In this document: positions 52,627 to 60,153 of the stretch, one piece after another
Layout of the letters: each line of letters starts with the position of its first letter
How positions within the stretch are numbered: the first letter of the stretch is position 1
From: an uncultured Campylobacter sp.
GTDB lineage: Bacteria; Campylobacterota; Campylobacteria; Campylobacterales; Campylobacteraceae
Length of the DNA: 64,000 nucleotides
Direction: 5' to 3'
Assembly (NCBI RefSeq): GCF_937996225.1
Contig: NZ_CALKTC010000084.1
Location: forward strand, 47,892 to 111,891
Translations under genes and position numbers: made by a program
Notes under the pieces: generated by a model
What the model saw: the letters and a program-made list of their open reading frames with translations, nothing else
What the model was told of the DNA's origin: nothing
Database searches by the model: none

Positions 52627-53411
52627 GCACCTGCTCCGCGCCGTTTCGCGCCGCAAAATTTCTCGCCCTTCGCCGCAAATTCCGCGGCATAAAATTTTGC
52701 TCGGCGCAATCTTGCTTTATGAAATTTTACGTCGCAAAATTCCGCTTCGTCAAATTTTGTTTCAAAAAATCCTGCGTTTTGCAGCGCAGTAAATTTAAAA
52801 GGCGCAGCGGCGCAAAGACTAGGACTGCGTCGTAGCCCTTTTGCGGCGATAAATTTAAAAAGCGCGCCGCTACGAAATTTTACCCCGAGGAATTTCGCTG
52901 CGTTAAATTTCATTTTAAGCTCTAAATTTGGCGCCTGGAACTTTGTCTCCTGAAATTTCACGCCGTGAAATTTGGCCGCATAAAATTTCGCAGCGCGAGC
53001 TAAAAAACCCGTCTCGCGCAATCTTGCTTTGTAAAATTTAAAACCGCGCGCCCTAAATTTCGACTTGCAGAATTCCGTGCTACGGAAGTTCGCTCCTAAA
53101 AATTCCGTTCCGCAGGTCGTAAATTTCGCGCCATTAAATTTCTCGTCGTGAAATTTAAAATGCGAGTGCCGTGATTGCCGAATTTGTCGCTTATGACAAA
53201 GCGTTTCATTGCAAAATTTAAAACCGCGAAGAGCTGCATTGTGCGCTCCGGGCTCTGTGCCGCAAAATTTTGTACTACCAAATTTTGTTGCAAAAAATCC
53301 TGTGTTTTGCAGCGCGAAAAATTTAACGCCGCGCTTTCTAAATTTTTCCGCGCAAAATCCAGCGGTTGCGAAGCGTGCGTTAGAATTCGGGTCTTTGTAA
53401 GGCTTTCGCAC
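52623..53411 (-). CDS. Pentapeptide-repeat-like ORF between serS and nadD
   Basis: A 262-codon frame starting with GTG 8 bp after serS and ending in a 4-bp GTGA overlap with nadD. Much of it has a five-residue rhythm with Phe at the centre: AAKFHGVKFQETKF, and near the C-terminus ETKFDEAEFCDVKFHKARL then RAKFYAAEF. This resembles A(N/D)Lxx pentapeptide-repeat proteins, but in DNA terms it is AAATTT every 15 bp, the word that fills the non-coding spacers. No domain other than the repeat, and no strong ribosome site. It may be a true repeat protein or spacer DNA kept open inside an operon. Confidence 0.45.
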   Translation of the reverse strand: MRKPYKDPNSNARFATAGFCAEKFRKRGVKFFALQNTGFFATKFGSTKFCGTEPGAHNAALRGFKFCNETLCHKRQIRQSRHSHFKFHDEKFNGAKFTTCGTEFLGANFRSTEFCKSKFRARGFKFYKARLRETGFLARAAKFYAAKFHGVKFQETKFQAPNLELKMKFNAAKFLGVKFRSGALFKFIAAKGLRRSPSLCAAAPFKFTALQNAGFFETKFDEAEFCDVKFHKARLRRAKFYAAEFAAKGEKFCGAKRRGAGA

Positions 53412-53418
53412 GGGCCGC

Positions 53419-54669
53419 CTACATATATTTTTCTAAAACGCGCGGGATTTCGATGCTGCCGTCCTTGCGCTGGTAGTTTTCCATCACCGCGATCAGCGTG
53501 CGGCCGACCGCGAGCGAGGAGCCGTTTAGCGTGTGAACGAGGCTGTTTTTCTTGCCGTCTTTGAAACGGATCTTGGCTCTGCGCGCCTGAAAATCGCGAC
53601 AGTTGCTGATCGAGCTGATCTCTCGGTATTGGTTCTGTCCCGGCAGCCAAACCTCCAAATCCACGGTTTTTGCGGCACTAAAGCCTAGATCGCCGCTGCA
53701 AAGCAGCATGTGTCTGTGCGGAAGGCCAAGGCTAGCTAGCAGATCGCTCGCGCACGAAATCATCTCCTCAAGCATCTTTGCGCTATCTTCGGGGCGCGTG
53801 ATGGCGACGAGTTCGACCTTTTCGAACTGGTGCTGGCGGATCATGCCGCGCGTATCGCGCCCCGCCGAGCCCGCTTCCTTGCGAAAGCAGTGGCTGTAGC
53901 TGGTGAGCTTGATCGGCAGCTCCTCGCTGCGTAAAATTTCATCGCTGAATAGATTCGTCGCCGTAACCTCGCTCGTAGGGATGAGATAGAGGTTTTGCTC
54001 CTCGTCGTCAACGCGGTAGAGATCGTCTTTAAATTTGGGCAGCTGACCCGTGCCGTAGAGGATCTGATCGCGCACCAAAAACGGCATATTTACGAGCTCG
54101 AAGCCGCGCGAGTTGTTAAATTCGATCATGTAATTGATGAGAGCCATATTCAGTTTTGCGCCAAGACCTCGGATCGCGGTGAAGCGGCTGCCGCTGAGTT
54201 TGACGCCGCGCTCGAAATCAAGCCATCCCAGCGCCTCGCCGAGATCAAAGTGCTGCTTGGGCGCGAAGTCGAACGTGCGCGGCTGCAGGACCTTTTTGAT
54301 ACAGACGTTTTCGTTCTCGTCCGCACCGATCGGCACGTCGTCGTCGATGATATTCGGCACGCACGCGGCGATCGCTTCTAGGCTCTGCTCGCGCTCGTTT
54401 ACGAGCTCGCTTAGGCTTTGGATCTTTTGCTTGTTTTCCTCAAGCTGCGATTTTAGCGCGCCTACGTCTTTGCCCTCGCGCGCGGCGAGGCCGAGCTCCT
54501 TACTCTTTGCATTTTGCACGGCTTGAAGGTTCTCTAACTCCGTCTTTTTGGATTTTAGCTCGTTGTAGACATCTAGTAGCGTTTGCAGGGTTTGCGGCGG
54601 GACTTTTTTGGCGATGAGTTTTTTATTAAATTCGTCGAAATTTGTCTCGATAAGTTTTAAATTTATCAT
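53419..54669 (-). CDS. serS: Seryl-tRNA synthetase
   Basis: A class II aminoacyl-tRNA synthetase of 416 residues. The N-terminal coiled-coil arm (about 30-105) binds the long arm of tRNA-Ser; motif 2 is HCFRKEAGSAGRDTRGMIRQHQFEKVE in pieces near 260-285, and motif 3 is NGSSLAVGRTLIAVMENYQ near 380. YLIPTSEV is also present. AGAGG precedes the ATG. Length is normal, with no insert. It is first in a minus-strand run to the NSS transporter. Confidence 0.95.
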   Translation of the reverse strand: MINLKLIETNFDEFNKKLIAKKVPPQTLQTLLDVYNELKSKKTELENLQAVQNAKSKELGLAAREGKDVGALKSQLEENKQKIQSLSELVNEREQSLEAIAACVPNIIDDDVPIGADENENVCIKKVLQPRTFDFAPKQHFDLGEALGWLDFERGVKLSGSRFTAIRGLGAKLNMALINYMIEFNNSRGFELVNMPFLVRDQILYGTGQLPKFKDDLYRVDDEEQNLYLIPTSEVTATNLFSDEILRSEELPIKLTSYSHCFRKEAGSAGRDTRGMIRQHQFEKVELVAITRPEDSAKMLEEMISCASDLLASLGLPHRHMLLCSGDLGFSAAKTVDLEVWLPGQNQYREISSISNCRDFQARRAKIRFKDGKKNSLVHTLNGSSLAVGRTLIAVMENYQRKDGSIEIPRVLEKYM

Positions 54670-54773
54670 TTTTTACCTCTTTTTGGTAATTTAAATTGCG
54701 ACATTTTAACCAAAGTTTGCTTTAAATACTCAAAATAAACCTACATTTAAGCAATACGGATGAAAAAAAGTGA

Positions 54774-54779
54774 TACAAT
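54774..54779 (+). promoter_or_regulatory. -10 box of the nik operon
   Basis: TACAAT in GTGATACAATTCCG, about 30 bp before the nikK ATG. Transcription would start near 54786, inside the dyad that follows. Confidence 0.55.
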
Positions 54780-54782
54780 TCC

Positions 54783-54809
54783 GTAATATTTTATTATGAA
54801 AGGTATTAC
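54783..54809 (+). promoter_or_regulatory. NikR-type operator
   Basis: GTAATA (54783-54788), 15 bases, then TATTAC (54804-54809): a perfect 6-bp inverted repeat. It fits the Helicobacter NikR consensus TRWYA-N15-TRWYA as I remember it. It overlaps the expected start of transcription and the GAAAGG ribosome site of nikK, so nickel-bound NikR would block expression of the nickel importer. Confidence 0.6.
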
Positions 54810-55559
54810 ATGAAGGCAAAATTTGCTTTTTTAGGAATTTTCGCGGCGAGCCTTGTGTTTGCGCATTTTGGCGTTCTTACGACGGATAAAAATGTCGTAG
54901 AGGATCAAAAAGACGCTATCGTAAAGCTAAATTTGGAATTCTCCCATCCGTTTTTACAGGAGACTATGAATCTACAAAAGCCCGCAGAATTCGGCGTTTT
55001 TATTGACGGCGAGAAAAAATCGCTCCTAAGCGGTCTAAAAGAGCAGAAAAAGGGCGAAAATTCCTATTTTGCGGCGGAATTTAAAGCCGACAAACCATCG
55101 CTTTTGGCGTTTTATTTCGATCCGAAACCCTATGCCGAGCCGGCTGAGCGCAAGATGATCCGCCATATCACCAAAACCTATGTTGATGCTTACGGCGCGG
55201 GCGAAGGCTGGGATAAGCCGCTCGGGCTAGAGGCGGAGATCGTACCGCTCGTGCGGCCTTATGCGCTGTATGCGGGCGAGATATTTAGCGGAGTTTTTTT
55301 ATTGCACGGAAGGCCCGTCCCAGGCGCGGACGTGGAGATCGAGCTATATAACGATAAAGGCTACAAAGCCCCTAGCGAGGCGCATGTCACGCAGGTCGTT
55401 AAAACCAACGGCGCGGGCGAGTTTAGCTTCGTGATGCCGGTTGCCGGCTGGTGGGGCTTTGCGGCTCTTAGCGAGGAGGAAGCCGCCAAAGGAAGCGAGC
55501 AGCCCGTAAATGAGCTGGGAGCCGTGCTTTGGATCAAAGCAGACGAGTTGAAAAAGTAG
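54810..55559 (+). CDS. nikK: NikK-type periplasmic component of nickel ECF transporter (DUF4198)
   Basis: A 249-residue protein with a signal peptide (FAFLGIFAASLVFA) cut just before HFGVL, leaving a histidine at the mature end that can bind metal. The body is a DUF4198 (Ig-like) protein: LNLEFSHPFLQETMNLQKP, EAEIVPLVRPYALYAGEIFSG, and VKTNGAGEFSFVMPVAGWWGFAAL. Such proteins accompany NikMLQO. GAAAGG precedes the ATG inside the putative NikR site. Role in passing nickel to NikM is inferred from context. Confidence 0.8.
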   Translation: MKAKFAFLGIFAASLVFAHFGVLTTDKNVVEDQKDAIVKLNLEFSHPFLQETMNLQKPAEFGVFIDGEKKSLLSGLKEQKKGENSYFAAEFKADKPSLLAFYFDPKPYAEPAERKMIRHITKTYVDAYGAGEGWDKPLGLEAEIVPLVRPYALYAGEIFSGVFLLHGRPVPGADVEIELYNDKGYKAPSEAHVTQVVKTNGAGEFSFVMPVAGWWGFAALSEEEAAKGSEQPVNELGAVLWIKADELKK

Positions 55560-55571
55560 CGGAGCGGCTCG

Positions 55572-56414
55572 GTGAGATCTCTTTTTTCGGGCGAAATTTG
55601 CGCGGCTGCGGATAAATTTAAATTTGCGTTTGAGCGGAGTTTTGAAATTTTATTTTCGTACGTTTTGCTTGGCGATGTAAAATTTCCATCGAATTCTGCG
55701 GCTGAAATTTTACGGGGCAGAATTTTGTCGTTTCGCACCCGCGCGCAGTCTGCGTCTCGGGGTTTGGTTAAAACTTTACGGAGCAAAATTTCGCCGAGCA
55801 AAATTTTAAGAAACGTAGCTCTGCTGCGTGGAATTTTGCTTGGTAGAAATCCGCGCTTAGGAGCTTCGAGCGATGGTATTGCTCTGCTCGCGATTTTTCG
55901 CAAGCGTAGAAATTCGCTCTTAGTAGCTTCGAGCCGTAAAATTCCATACCCGTGGATTTACGAGCGTAAAATATCAGCACGTAAAATTTCGTTTTTTGAA
56001 ATTTTAAAAACCCCGACTTTTAAAATTTCGCAAGCTCTGTTTTGCCGCGCGAGCACTGCGCCGAGATCGATCAGGGCTTTAAATTTTGCGTTACAAAATC
56101 CGCTCGCTGCTCCCGCAAATACGGAAATTAAAATTTATTGCGCCGTGCGAGCCGTAAAATTTATCAAATTTGCCGGTTCCGTAAGCGGTTTTGAGACCGC
56201 TCCGAGTCTTGCGCTGACAGCCGCCGCGGATAGGACGCAAGTCTTGAGTTTTACAGCCGCAAATTTTGCCGCGACTAAAGCCGTAAAAGCAAGATCTGTA
56301 GCAATCAAGGCAATTATCGCAAAGGTCGCAAATGCCTTAAATTTAGCCACTTCGCGCGTTTTTGCGCATCTAAAAAACGGGAGCGATTTAAAGGAGGCGA
56401 GCCGTGCACATTAG
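55572..56414 (+). CDS. Low-complexity ORF bridging nikK and nikM
   Basis: A 280-codon frame that starts with GTG 12 bp after nikK (GGAG at 8 bp) and ends 11 bp inside nikM, so it fills the gap exactly. The predicted chain shows a five-residue rhythm (SKISPSKIL, ERKISARKIS, FFEIL) and no recognised domain. The DNA is AAATTT-rich with 15-bp spacing; the opposite strand at 55768-55980 reads as pentapeptide-like too. A true protein is possible, but I think it more likely to be repeat DNA kept open between two operon genes. Confidence 0.35.
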   Translation: MRSLFSGEICAAADKFKFAFERSFEILFSYVLLGDVKFPSNSAAEILRGRILSFRTRAQSASRGLVKTLRSKISPSKILRNVALLRGILLGRNPRLGASSDGIALLAIFRKRRNSLLVASSRKIPYPWIYERKISARKISFFEILKTPTFKISQALFCRASTAPRSIRALNFALQNPLAAPANTEIKIYCAVRAVKFIKFAGSVSGFETAPSLALTAAADRTQVLSFTAANFAATKAVKARSVAIKAIIAKVANALNLATSRVFAHLKNGSDLKEASRAH

Positions 56415-57003
56415 CGAAGGAGTTTTGAGCGCGCCCGTACTGCTTGCCGGCTGGGCGGTTACGGCGCCTGCAGTAGCGGCGATTTTATGGCGTGTAAGGC
56501 AGGCTGAGATCCCTAGGATCGCGTGTTTTAGCGCGCTGTTTTTCGTCGCATCTTTCGTGCACCTGCCCGTGGGTGTCAGCTCCATGCATTTGATGCTAAG
56601 CGGGCTCGTGGGCGCATTTTTGGGCTCGCGCGCGATCTTGGCGATTTTCGTCGCGCTATTTTTGCAAGGGGTATTTTTCGGCTTCGGGGGGCTTAGCGTG
56701 CTCGGCGTAAATACCGCAGTCATCGGCTTTCCAGCGGTTTTGGGCGGGCTCTTTGCCGCCGCCGCAAAAGCGCAAGAGCTAAAAGCGCGCACGCAAAAAA
56801 TTTATCTATTTTTGGCGGGTTTCGTGCCGATCGTCTGCTCGATGCTGCTTCTTGATCTCGTGCTTTTCATCAGCGGACGGGAGTTTTTTGCTATCGCGAC
56901 GCTCATCTCGCTCGAAGGTGCGATCCTGGCTGTTTTGGAGGGGATCATCACTCTTTTTGCGCTTAGCTTTATTGCGAAATTTTACGGCGGACAGAGGCGA
57001 TGA
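56404..57003 (+). CDS. nikM: NikM/CbiM substrate-specific membrane component
   Basis: A 199-residue membrane protein with six or seven helices. The family start MHISEGVLSAPVL (N-terminal Met-His that chelates nickel or cobalt) is intact from GTG 56404, and a second metal His is in SSMHLMLSGLVG. GVNTAVIGFPAVLGGL and LEGAILAVLEGIITLF follow. It selects the metal for the energy-coupling factor transporter. The stop overlaps nikL by 4 bp. Nickel rather than cobalt is suggested by the upstream operator and by the K-L partners. Confidence 0.88.
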   Translation: MHISEGVLSAPVLLAGWAVTAPAVAAILWRVRQAEIPRIACFSALFFVASFVHLPVGVSSMHLMLSGLVGAFLGSRAILAIFVALFLQGVFFGFGGLSVLGVNTAVIGFPAVLGGLFAAAAKAQELKARTQKIYLFLAGFVPIVCSMLLLDLVLFISGREFFAIATLISLEGAILAVLEGIITLFALSFIAKFYGGQRR

Positions 57004-57641
57004 GAGCACTATTTTTCTTAACGGTTTTGATCTCTTTTGCATTTTCGCATGCGCTTCATCTTTTCGCGACGCAAGAGGGCGATAGAGTGGCGATTTATAG
57101 CTATTTTTATAAAAATTCTCCCTGCATGGAGTGCGAAGTTTTAATCAGTGCGGACGGGCGCGAAATTTTGCGCACTAGGACCGATAAAGAGGGACTTGCG
57201 AGCATACGAATACCCGCTAAAAATTTTACTATTCAAATTTATGGAGGTGCAGGACACGGCGCGCAGATGGAATTTAGCGCCGATAACTTTGCGCCGCAGA
57301 ATTCCGGTGATCCTGAAAATTCCACGCCACAAAATTCTGACGTTTCTGAAAATCCTATGCCGCAAAATTTGAACGCCGCTAAAAAATCCGCGTCCAAAGG
57401 CAGCGCACCCGAAAATATCGCGCCGAAAGCTAGTACGCCTGAAAATAAAATTTCAAGCACTTCCGAGCCTTTAGAAAATTCAGCCTCGCAAAGCATCTTG
57501 CCGAAAGAAAGTCCTAAGGGCGATATTAGGAGCATGGCATTTCAAAGCCAGTCCGCCGAGGCGCCTAAAATCGCGCTTTGTTTGGCCTTGATTTTCGGCT
57601 TTTTTGGCTTAATGTGGCTAGCGAAAAGAGCGCGCAAATGA
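57000..57641 (+). CDS. nikL: NikL-like accessory component with low-complexity linker
   Basis: A 213-residue protein with a signal/anchor (LFFLTVLISFAFSHALHLF), an extracytoplasmic DUF4198-like strand domain (EGDRVAIYSYFYKNSPCMECEVL in pieces, TDKEGLASIRIPAKNF), a long Pro/Ser/Asn/Glu-rich linker (about 97-180; STPQNS, ENPMPQN, STPENK) and one C-terminal helix (ALCLALIFGFFGLMWLAKR). NikL proteins do have an N-terminal domain and a C-terminal helix; the linker is longer than I expect. Coupled by ATGA to nikM and nikQ. Confidence 0.75.
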   Translation: MRALFFLTVLISFAFSHALHLFATQEGDRVAIYSYFYKNSPCMECEVLISADGREILRTRTDKEGLASIRIPAKNFTIQIYGGAGHGAQMEFSADNFAPQNSGDPENSTPQNSDVSENPMPQNLNAAKKSASKGSAPENIAPKASTPENKISSTSEPLENSASQSILPKESPKGDIRSMAFQSQSAEAPKIALCLALIFGFFGLMWLAKRARK

Positions 57642-58285
57642 GCCCCGCCGTATCACTGCTCGCGTTTTTTATCTTCAGCTTCGGCGTCGGACTTAGCGGG
57701 CAGCTTTATGCGGCGTTTTTTGCCCCGCCGCTACTTCTTTTTGCGCTTAAAATTTCGATTGCGCGCGCGGTCTGCACAAGGCTTGCGGTATTAAATATCT
57801 TTGCGATTTTAAGCGCGTTAAGCCCCGCCATAGTCGGCAACTACGAGCTTGCGGGCGTGATATTTTTGCGCGCAAATTTGATAATGGCGTTTGCAATTTT
57901 GCTATTTTACGGCAAGGACGAATATTTTTTCGCGCGCGGATTTTACGGGCTGGGACTCGGCGAAAAGCTAAGCTCTTTGGTGTATTGCTGTGGGCGATTC
58001 GTAAATTTTTTACGCTCGGATCTGGCGAGACTGCAAGCACTTTTGCGGATGCGCGGATTTGTAGGGACGAGCGGAATTTTCACCTATAAAATTTATGCAA
58101 ATTTAGTCGGGATTTTAGCGATTTCGGCGCTTGAGCAAGCAAGAAATTTAAGCTTGGTGATGAGCGCGCGAGGGTTTTGCGGTAGGCTATTTTACGAACG
58201 TCGCGAAGGCTTGAGCGTCTTGGAAGCCTCGTTTTTGGCGTTCGTGCTGGCGTGCGTATCTGTTAAAATCGGAGCTATCTTATGA
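57638..58285 (+). CDS. nikQ: NikQ/CbiQ transmembrane (T) component
   Basis: A 215-residue membrane protein of the ECF T family with about five helices. The coupling helices that contact the ATPase include LQALLRMRGF (near residue 145) and SLVMSARGFCGR (near 175), the usual A-R-G motifs. I start at ATG 57638, in an ATGA overlap with nikL; the longer frame runs through nikL. It ends in an ATGA overlap with nikO. Confidence 0.85.
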   Translation: MSPAVSLLAFFIFSFGVGLSGQLYAAFFAPPLLLFALKISIARAVCTRLAVLNIFAILSALSPAIVGNYELAGVIFLRANLIMAFAILLFYGKDEYFFARGFYGLGLGEKLSSLVYCCGRFVNFLRSDLARLQALLRMRGFVGTSGIFTYKIYANLVGILAISALEQARNLSLVMSARGFCGRLFYERREGLSVLEASFLAFVLACVSVKIGAIL

Positions 58286-59058
58286 GCTGTTCGCTTAAGG
58301 CACTGGGTTTAAGCGCTAAAAACGGCGAGCGAGAAATTTTTCGCGGTGTAAATTTGAGCGTAGGGCATAAGGAAAAAGTGGCGATTTTGGGCGCGAACGG
58401 GCAGGGCAAGACGAGCCTGCTTCAAATTTTAGGCGGCCTAAGGCAATGGGGCGAGGGCGAGATCGAGCTTTTCGGTGAGAAGCTTGAGTGTGCGGAGGAT
58501 TTTGTAAAATTTCGTCACGAGATCGGGTTTTTGTTTCAAAACAGCGACGATCAATTTTTGTGCGCGAGCGTGTTTGAGGACGTCGCATTTAGCCTACGTG
58601 CGCAAAATGAGCGGCTAAAACGAGCACGAAATGTGGAGAAAAGACGTGGAATTTTTTCTAAATTTTTTGGTCGTAAGGCGCAAATTTTAAGGCAGGGCAG
58701 CGAAAACGATCATCTAAAAAAGCTTGAAATTTTAGGTGAAGAGCAGATCGAGCGCAAGGCGCTGGAGACGCTGCGACGCTTGGGAATCGAACATCTACGC
58801 GAGCGGGTGCCCTTTCATCTAAGCGGCGGCGAGAAAAAGCTAGTGGCGCTTGCGGGCGCGCTGGTATGCGAGCCTAGGATACTGCTACTGGACGAGCCTA
58901 CGACGGCGCTTGATGAGGCGATGCAGGAGCGTGTGGCGGGGATTTTGGCGGAGCTTGACGTAAGCGAGATCATCGTCTCGCACGATAAAAGTTTCATCGA
59001 TAAAATCGCAGATAAAATTTATTATTTAAAATCTGACGGGCTGTATGAAAGTCCATGA
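58282..59058 (+). CDS. nikO: NikO/CbiO ATPase component with short insert
   Basis: A 258-residue ABC ATPase driving the nickel ECF transporter. Walker A GANGQGKTSLL, Q-loop FLFQNSDDQFLCASVFEDVAF, signature HLSGGEKKLVAL, Walker B ILLLDEPTTALD, and the switch His in IIVSHDKSF are all present. Between the Q-loop and the signature, about residues 107-153, there is a basic extra stretch (RARNVEKRRGIFSKFFGRK) that most CbiO/NikO lack. The gene ends in a palindrome and a near-tandem copy of its own 3' end. Confidence 0.9.
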   Translation: MSCSLKALGLSAKNGEREIFRGVNLSVGHKEKVAILGANGQGKTSLLQILGGLRQWGEGEIELFGEKLECAEDFVKFRHEIGFLFQNSDDQFLCASVFEDVAFSLRAQNERLKRARNVEKRRGIFSKFFGRKAQILRQGSENDHLKKLEILGEEQIERKALETLRRLGIEHLRERVPFHLSGGEKKLVALAGALVCEPRILLLDEPTTALDEAMQERVAGILAELDVSEIIVSHDKSFIDKIADKIYYLKSDGLYESP

Positions 59059-59118
59059 TAAAATCATGGATAAATTTATCGTTTAAAATCAAGAGACTTG
59101 TATAAAAGTCCATAATGG
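59010..59118 (+). repeat. Imperfect tandem copy of the nikO 3' end
   Basis: ATAAAATTTATTATTTAAAATCTG..GTATGAAAGTCCAT (in nikO) recurs after about 58 bp as ATAAATTTATCGTTTAAAATC..GTATAAAAGTCCAT. A 7-bp palindrome CCATGAT-AAA-ATCATGG (59053-59069) covers the stop codon. It looks like a small duplication at the operon end; the second copy abuts the tRNA gene. Confidence 0.6.
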
Positions 59119-59192
59119 CGACCCTTGCGGGATTTGAACCACGCGTTTTCGCACTGAGAATGCAACGTCCTGAGCCACTAGACGAAAAGGTC
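59116..59192 (-). tRNA. tRNA-Glu(CTC), irregular T-stem
   Basis: Minus strand, 77 bases including CCA. Acceptor GACCTTT pairs with AAGGGTC, D-stem GTC/GAC, anticodon stem TTGCA/TGCGA with loop TTCTCAG giving anticodon CTC, and T-loop TTCAAAT. The T-stem reads GCGTGG against CCCGC, so one T is bulged. A -10-like TATAAT on the minus strand at 59203-59208 suggests that it is transcribed. It could be a decaying gene or a sequencing slip; the usual Campylobacter tRNA-Glu is TTC. Confidence 0.75.
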
Positions 59193-59451
59193 AAGAAGCC
59201 GCATTATAGCGACAAAAACAAAATTTTAGATAAAGATACAAAATAAAGCGCAGAATAGCGGTTTGATATCCTTGCGGTTAAATTTCGATATGTGTGATGA
59301 GTAAAAAATTACTAACCTATGCAGCAAAAATTCTATATATTAAGTAAATTACTTATAAATTTATATTAAAAAACCATCATAATTTTAAGTCAAAATTTAA
59401 GAGAGAGAGAGAGAGTATCATTTACCTTAAATTTAATTTTAAGGATTTGTT
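59193..59451. other. AT-rich leader of the darT1 island
   Basis: Strongly AT-rich DNA between the tRNA and the toxin gene. It includes the GA dinucleotide run at 59401-59415. No other gene seen. Confidence 0.5.
59401..59415 (+). repeat. GA dinucleotide tract
   Basis: Fifteen bases of alternating G and A end 36 bp before the darT start. Short tracts of this type can change length by slippage and alter promoter spacing. Confidence 0.7.
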
Positions 59452-60150
59452 ATGTATTCCAGTCTAGACGCCGCTATTTCAGATATAAAGCAATTTTCGC
59501 GTTGCAAAAATTTTCACTATCCAAATATCCCTAAATCTAGTAATATCACAGACTTTAAATCAGAGCCTAAATTTAATTTGAGCAAGGATGAAAATTACCA
59601 AGAAGCTCGAGCTTTTATTAAAGACAATTTTGAATACGAGGATAAATACTACGATTTTATCCATTTAACAAAACTTTCAAATTTAAGCTCCATTATAAAA
59701 ATGGGTGGAATTTTTTGTATGAACTATTTAAAAAATAATGGCATAGGACCAAATTTATTAACTAACGAGCTATCCAATGAGCTAGATAATAGACGCAATT
59801 TAGGGGATTATGTGCATTTATCTGTCATAGGCGATAATTGTATGCTTAACACTTTTATCGATAGGCATAAAAATGAAAACCTTGCTATTATTTTAATATC
59901 TCCGATCGTGTTATTTTATCATGCCTTTATTATGAGTGATCAAAACGCCACGGCAAATGCAGCGCATATTGGAAGGTATAGCACTATCAAAAACTATTTA
60001 AATTTTGTAAGTCTTTATTCTATACAAGAATTTCCGTCATACGACGTAGCTCAAAATAGTTTATACAAAATTTCACAAGCTGAAGTTATGATTTACGAAA
60101 AGATTCCGCTAAAATTTATAAGCGAAATAATACCGCTAGTTAGGAATTAG
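59452..60150 (+). CDS. DarT1-like ADP-ribosyltransferase toxin (DUF4433)
   Basis: A 232-residue protein with the DarT layout: FIHLTKLSNLSSIIKMGGIFC (NAD-binding start), GDYVHLSVIGDNCML (the element that reads YVPFYFxxxSPMLY in other DarTs), SDQNATANAAHIG and the late QAEVMIYEKIPLKFI, in which the catalytic Glu follows Gln-Ala. DarT enzymes ADP-ribosylate bases in single-stranded DNA and stop replication; some defend against phage. The gene is very AT-rich and lies 3 bp before its antitoxin-like partner. ATG 59452 follows AAGGATT. Target base is not predictable here. Confidence 0.8.
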   Translation: MYSSLDAAISDIKQFSRCKNFHYPNIPKSSNITDFKSEPKFNLSKDENYQEARAFIKDNFEYEDKYYDFIHLTKLSNLSSIIKMGGIFCMNYLKNNGIGPNLLTNELSNELDNRRNLGDYVHLSVIGDNCMLNTFIDRHKNENLAIILISPIVLFYHAFIMSDQNATANAAHIGRYSTIKNYLNFVSLYSIQEFPSYDVAQNSLYKISQAEVMIYEKIPLKFISEIIPLVRN

Positions 60151-60153
60151 AAA

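Noticed and set aside
53096..53650. Minus-strand 184-codon frame over the serS end
   Set aside because: Out-of-frame shadow of serS and of the pentapeptide-like ORF.
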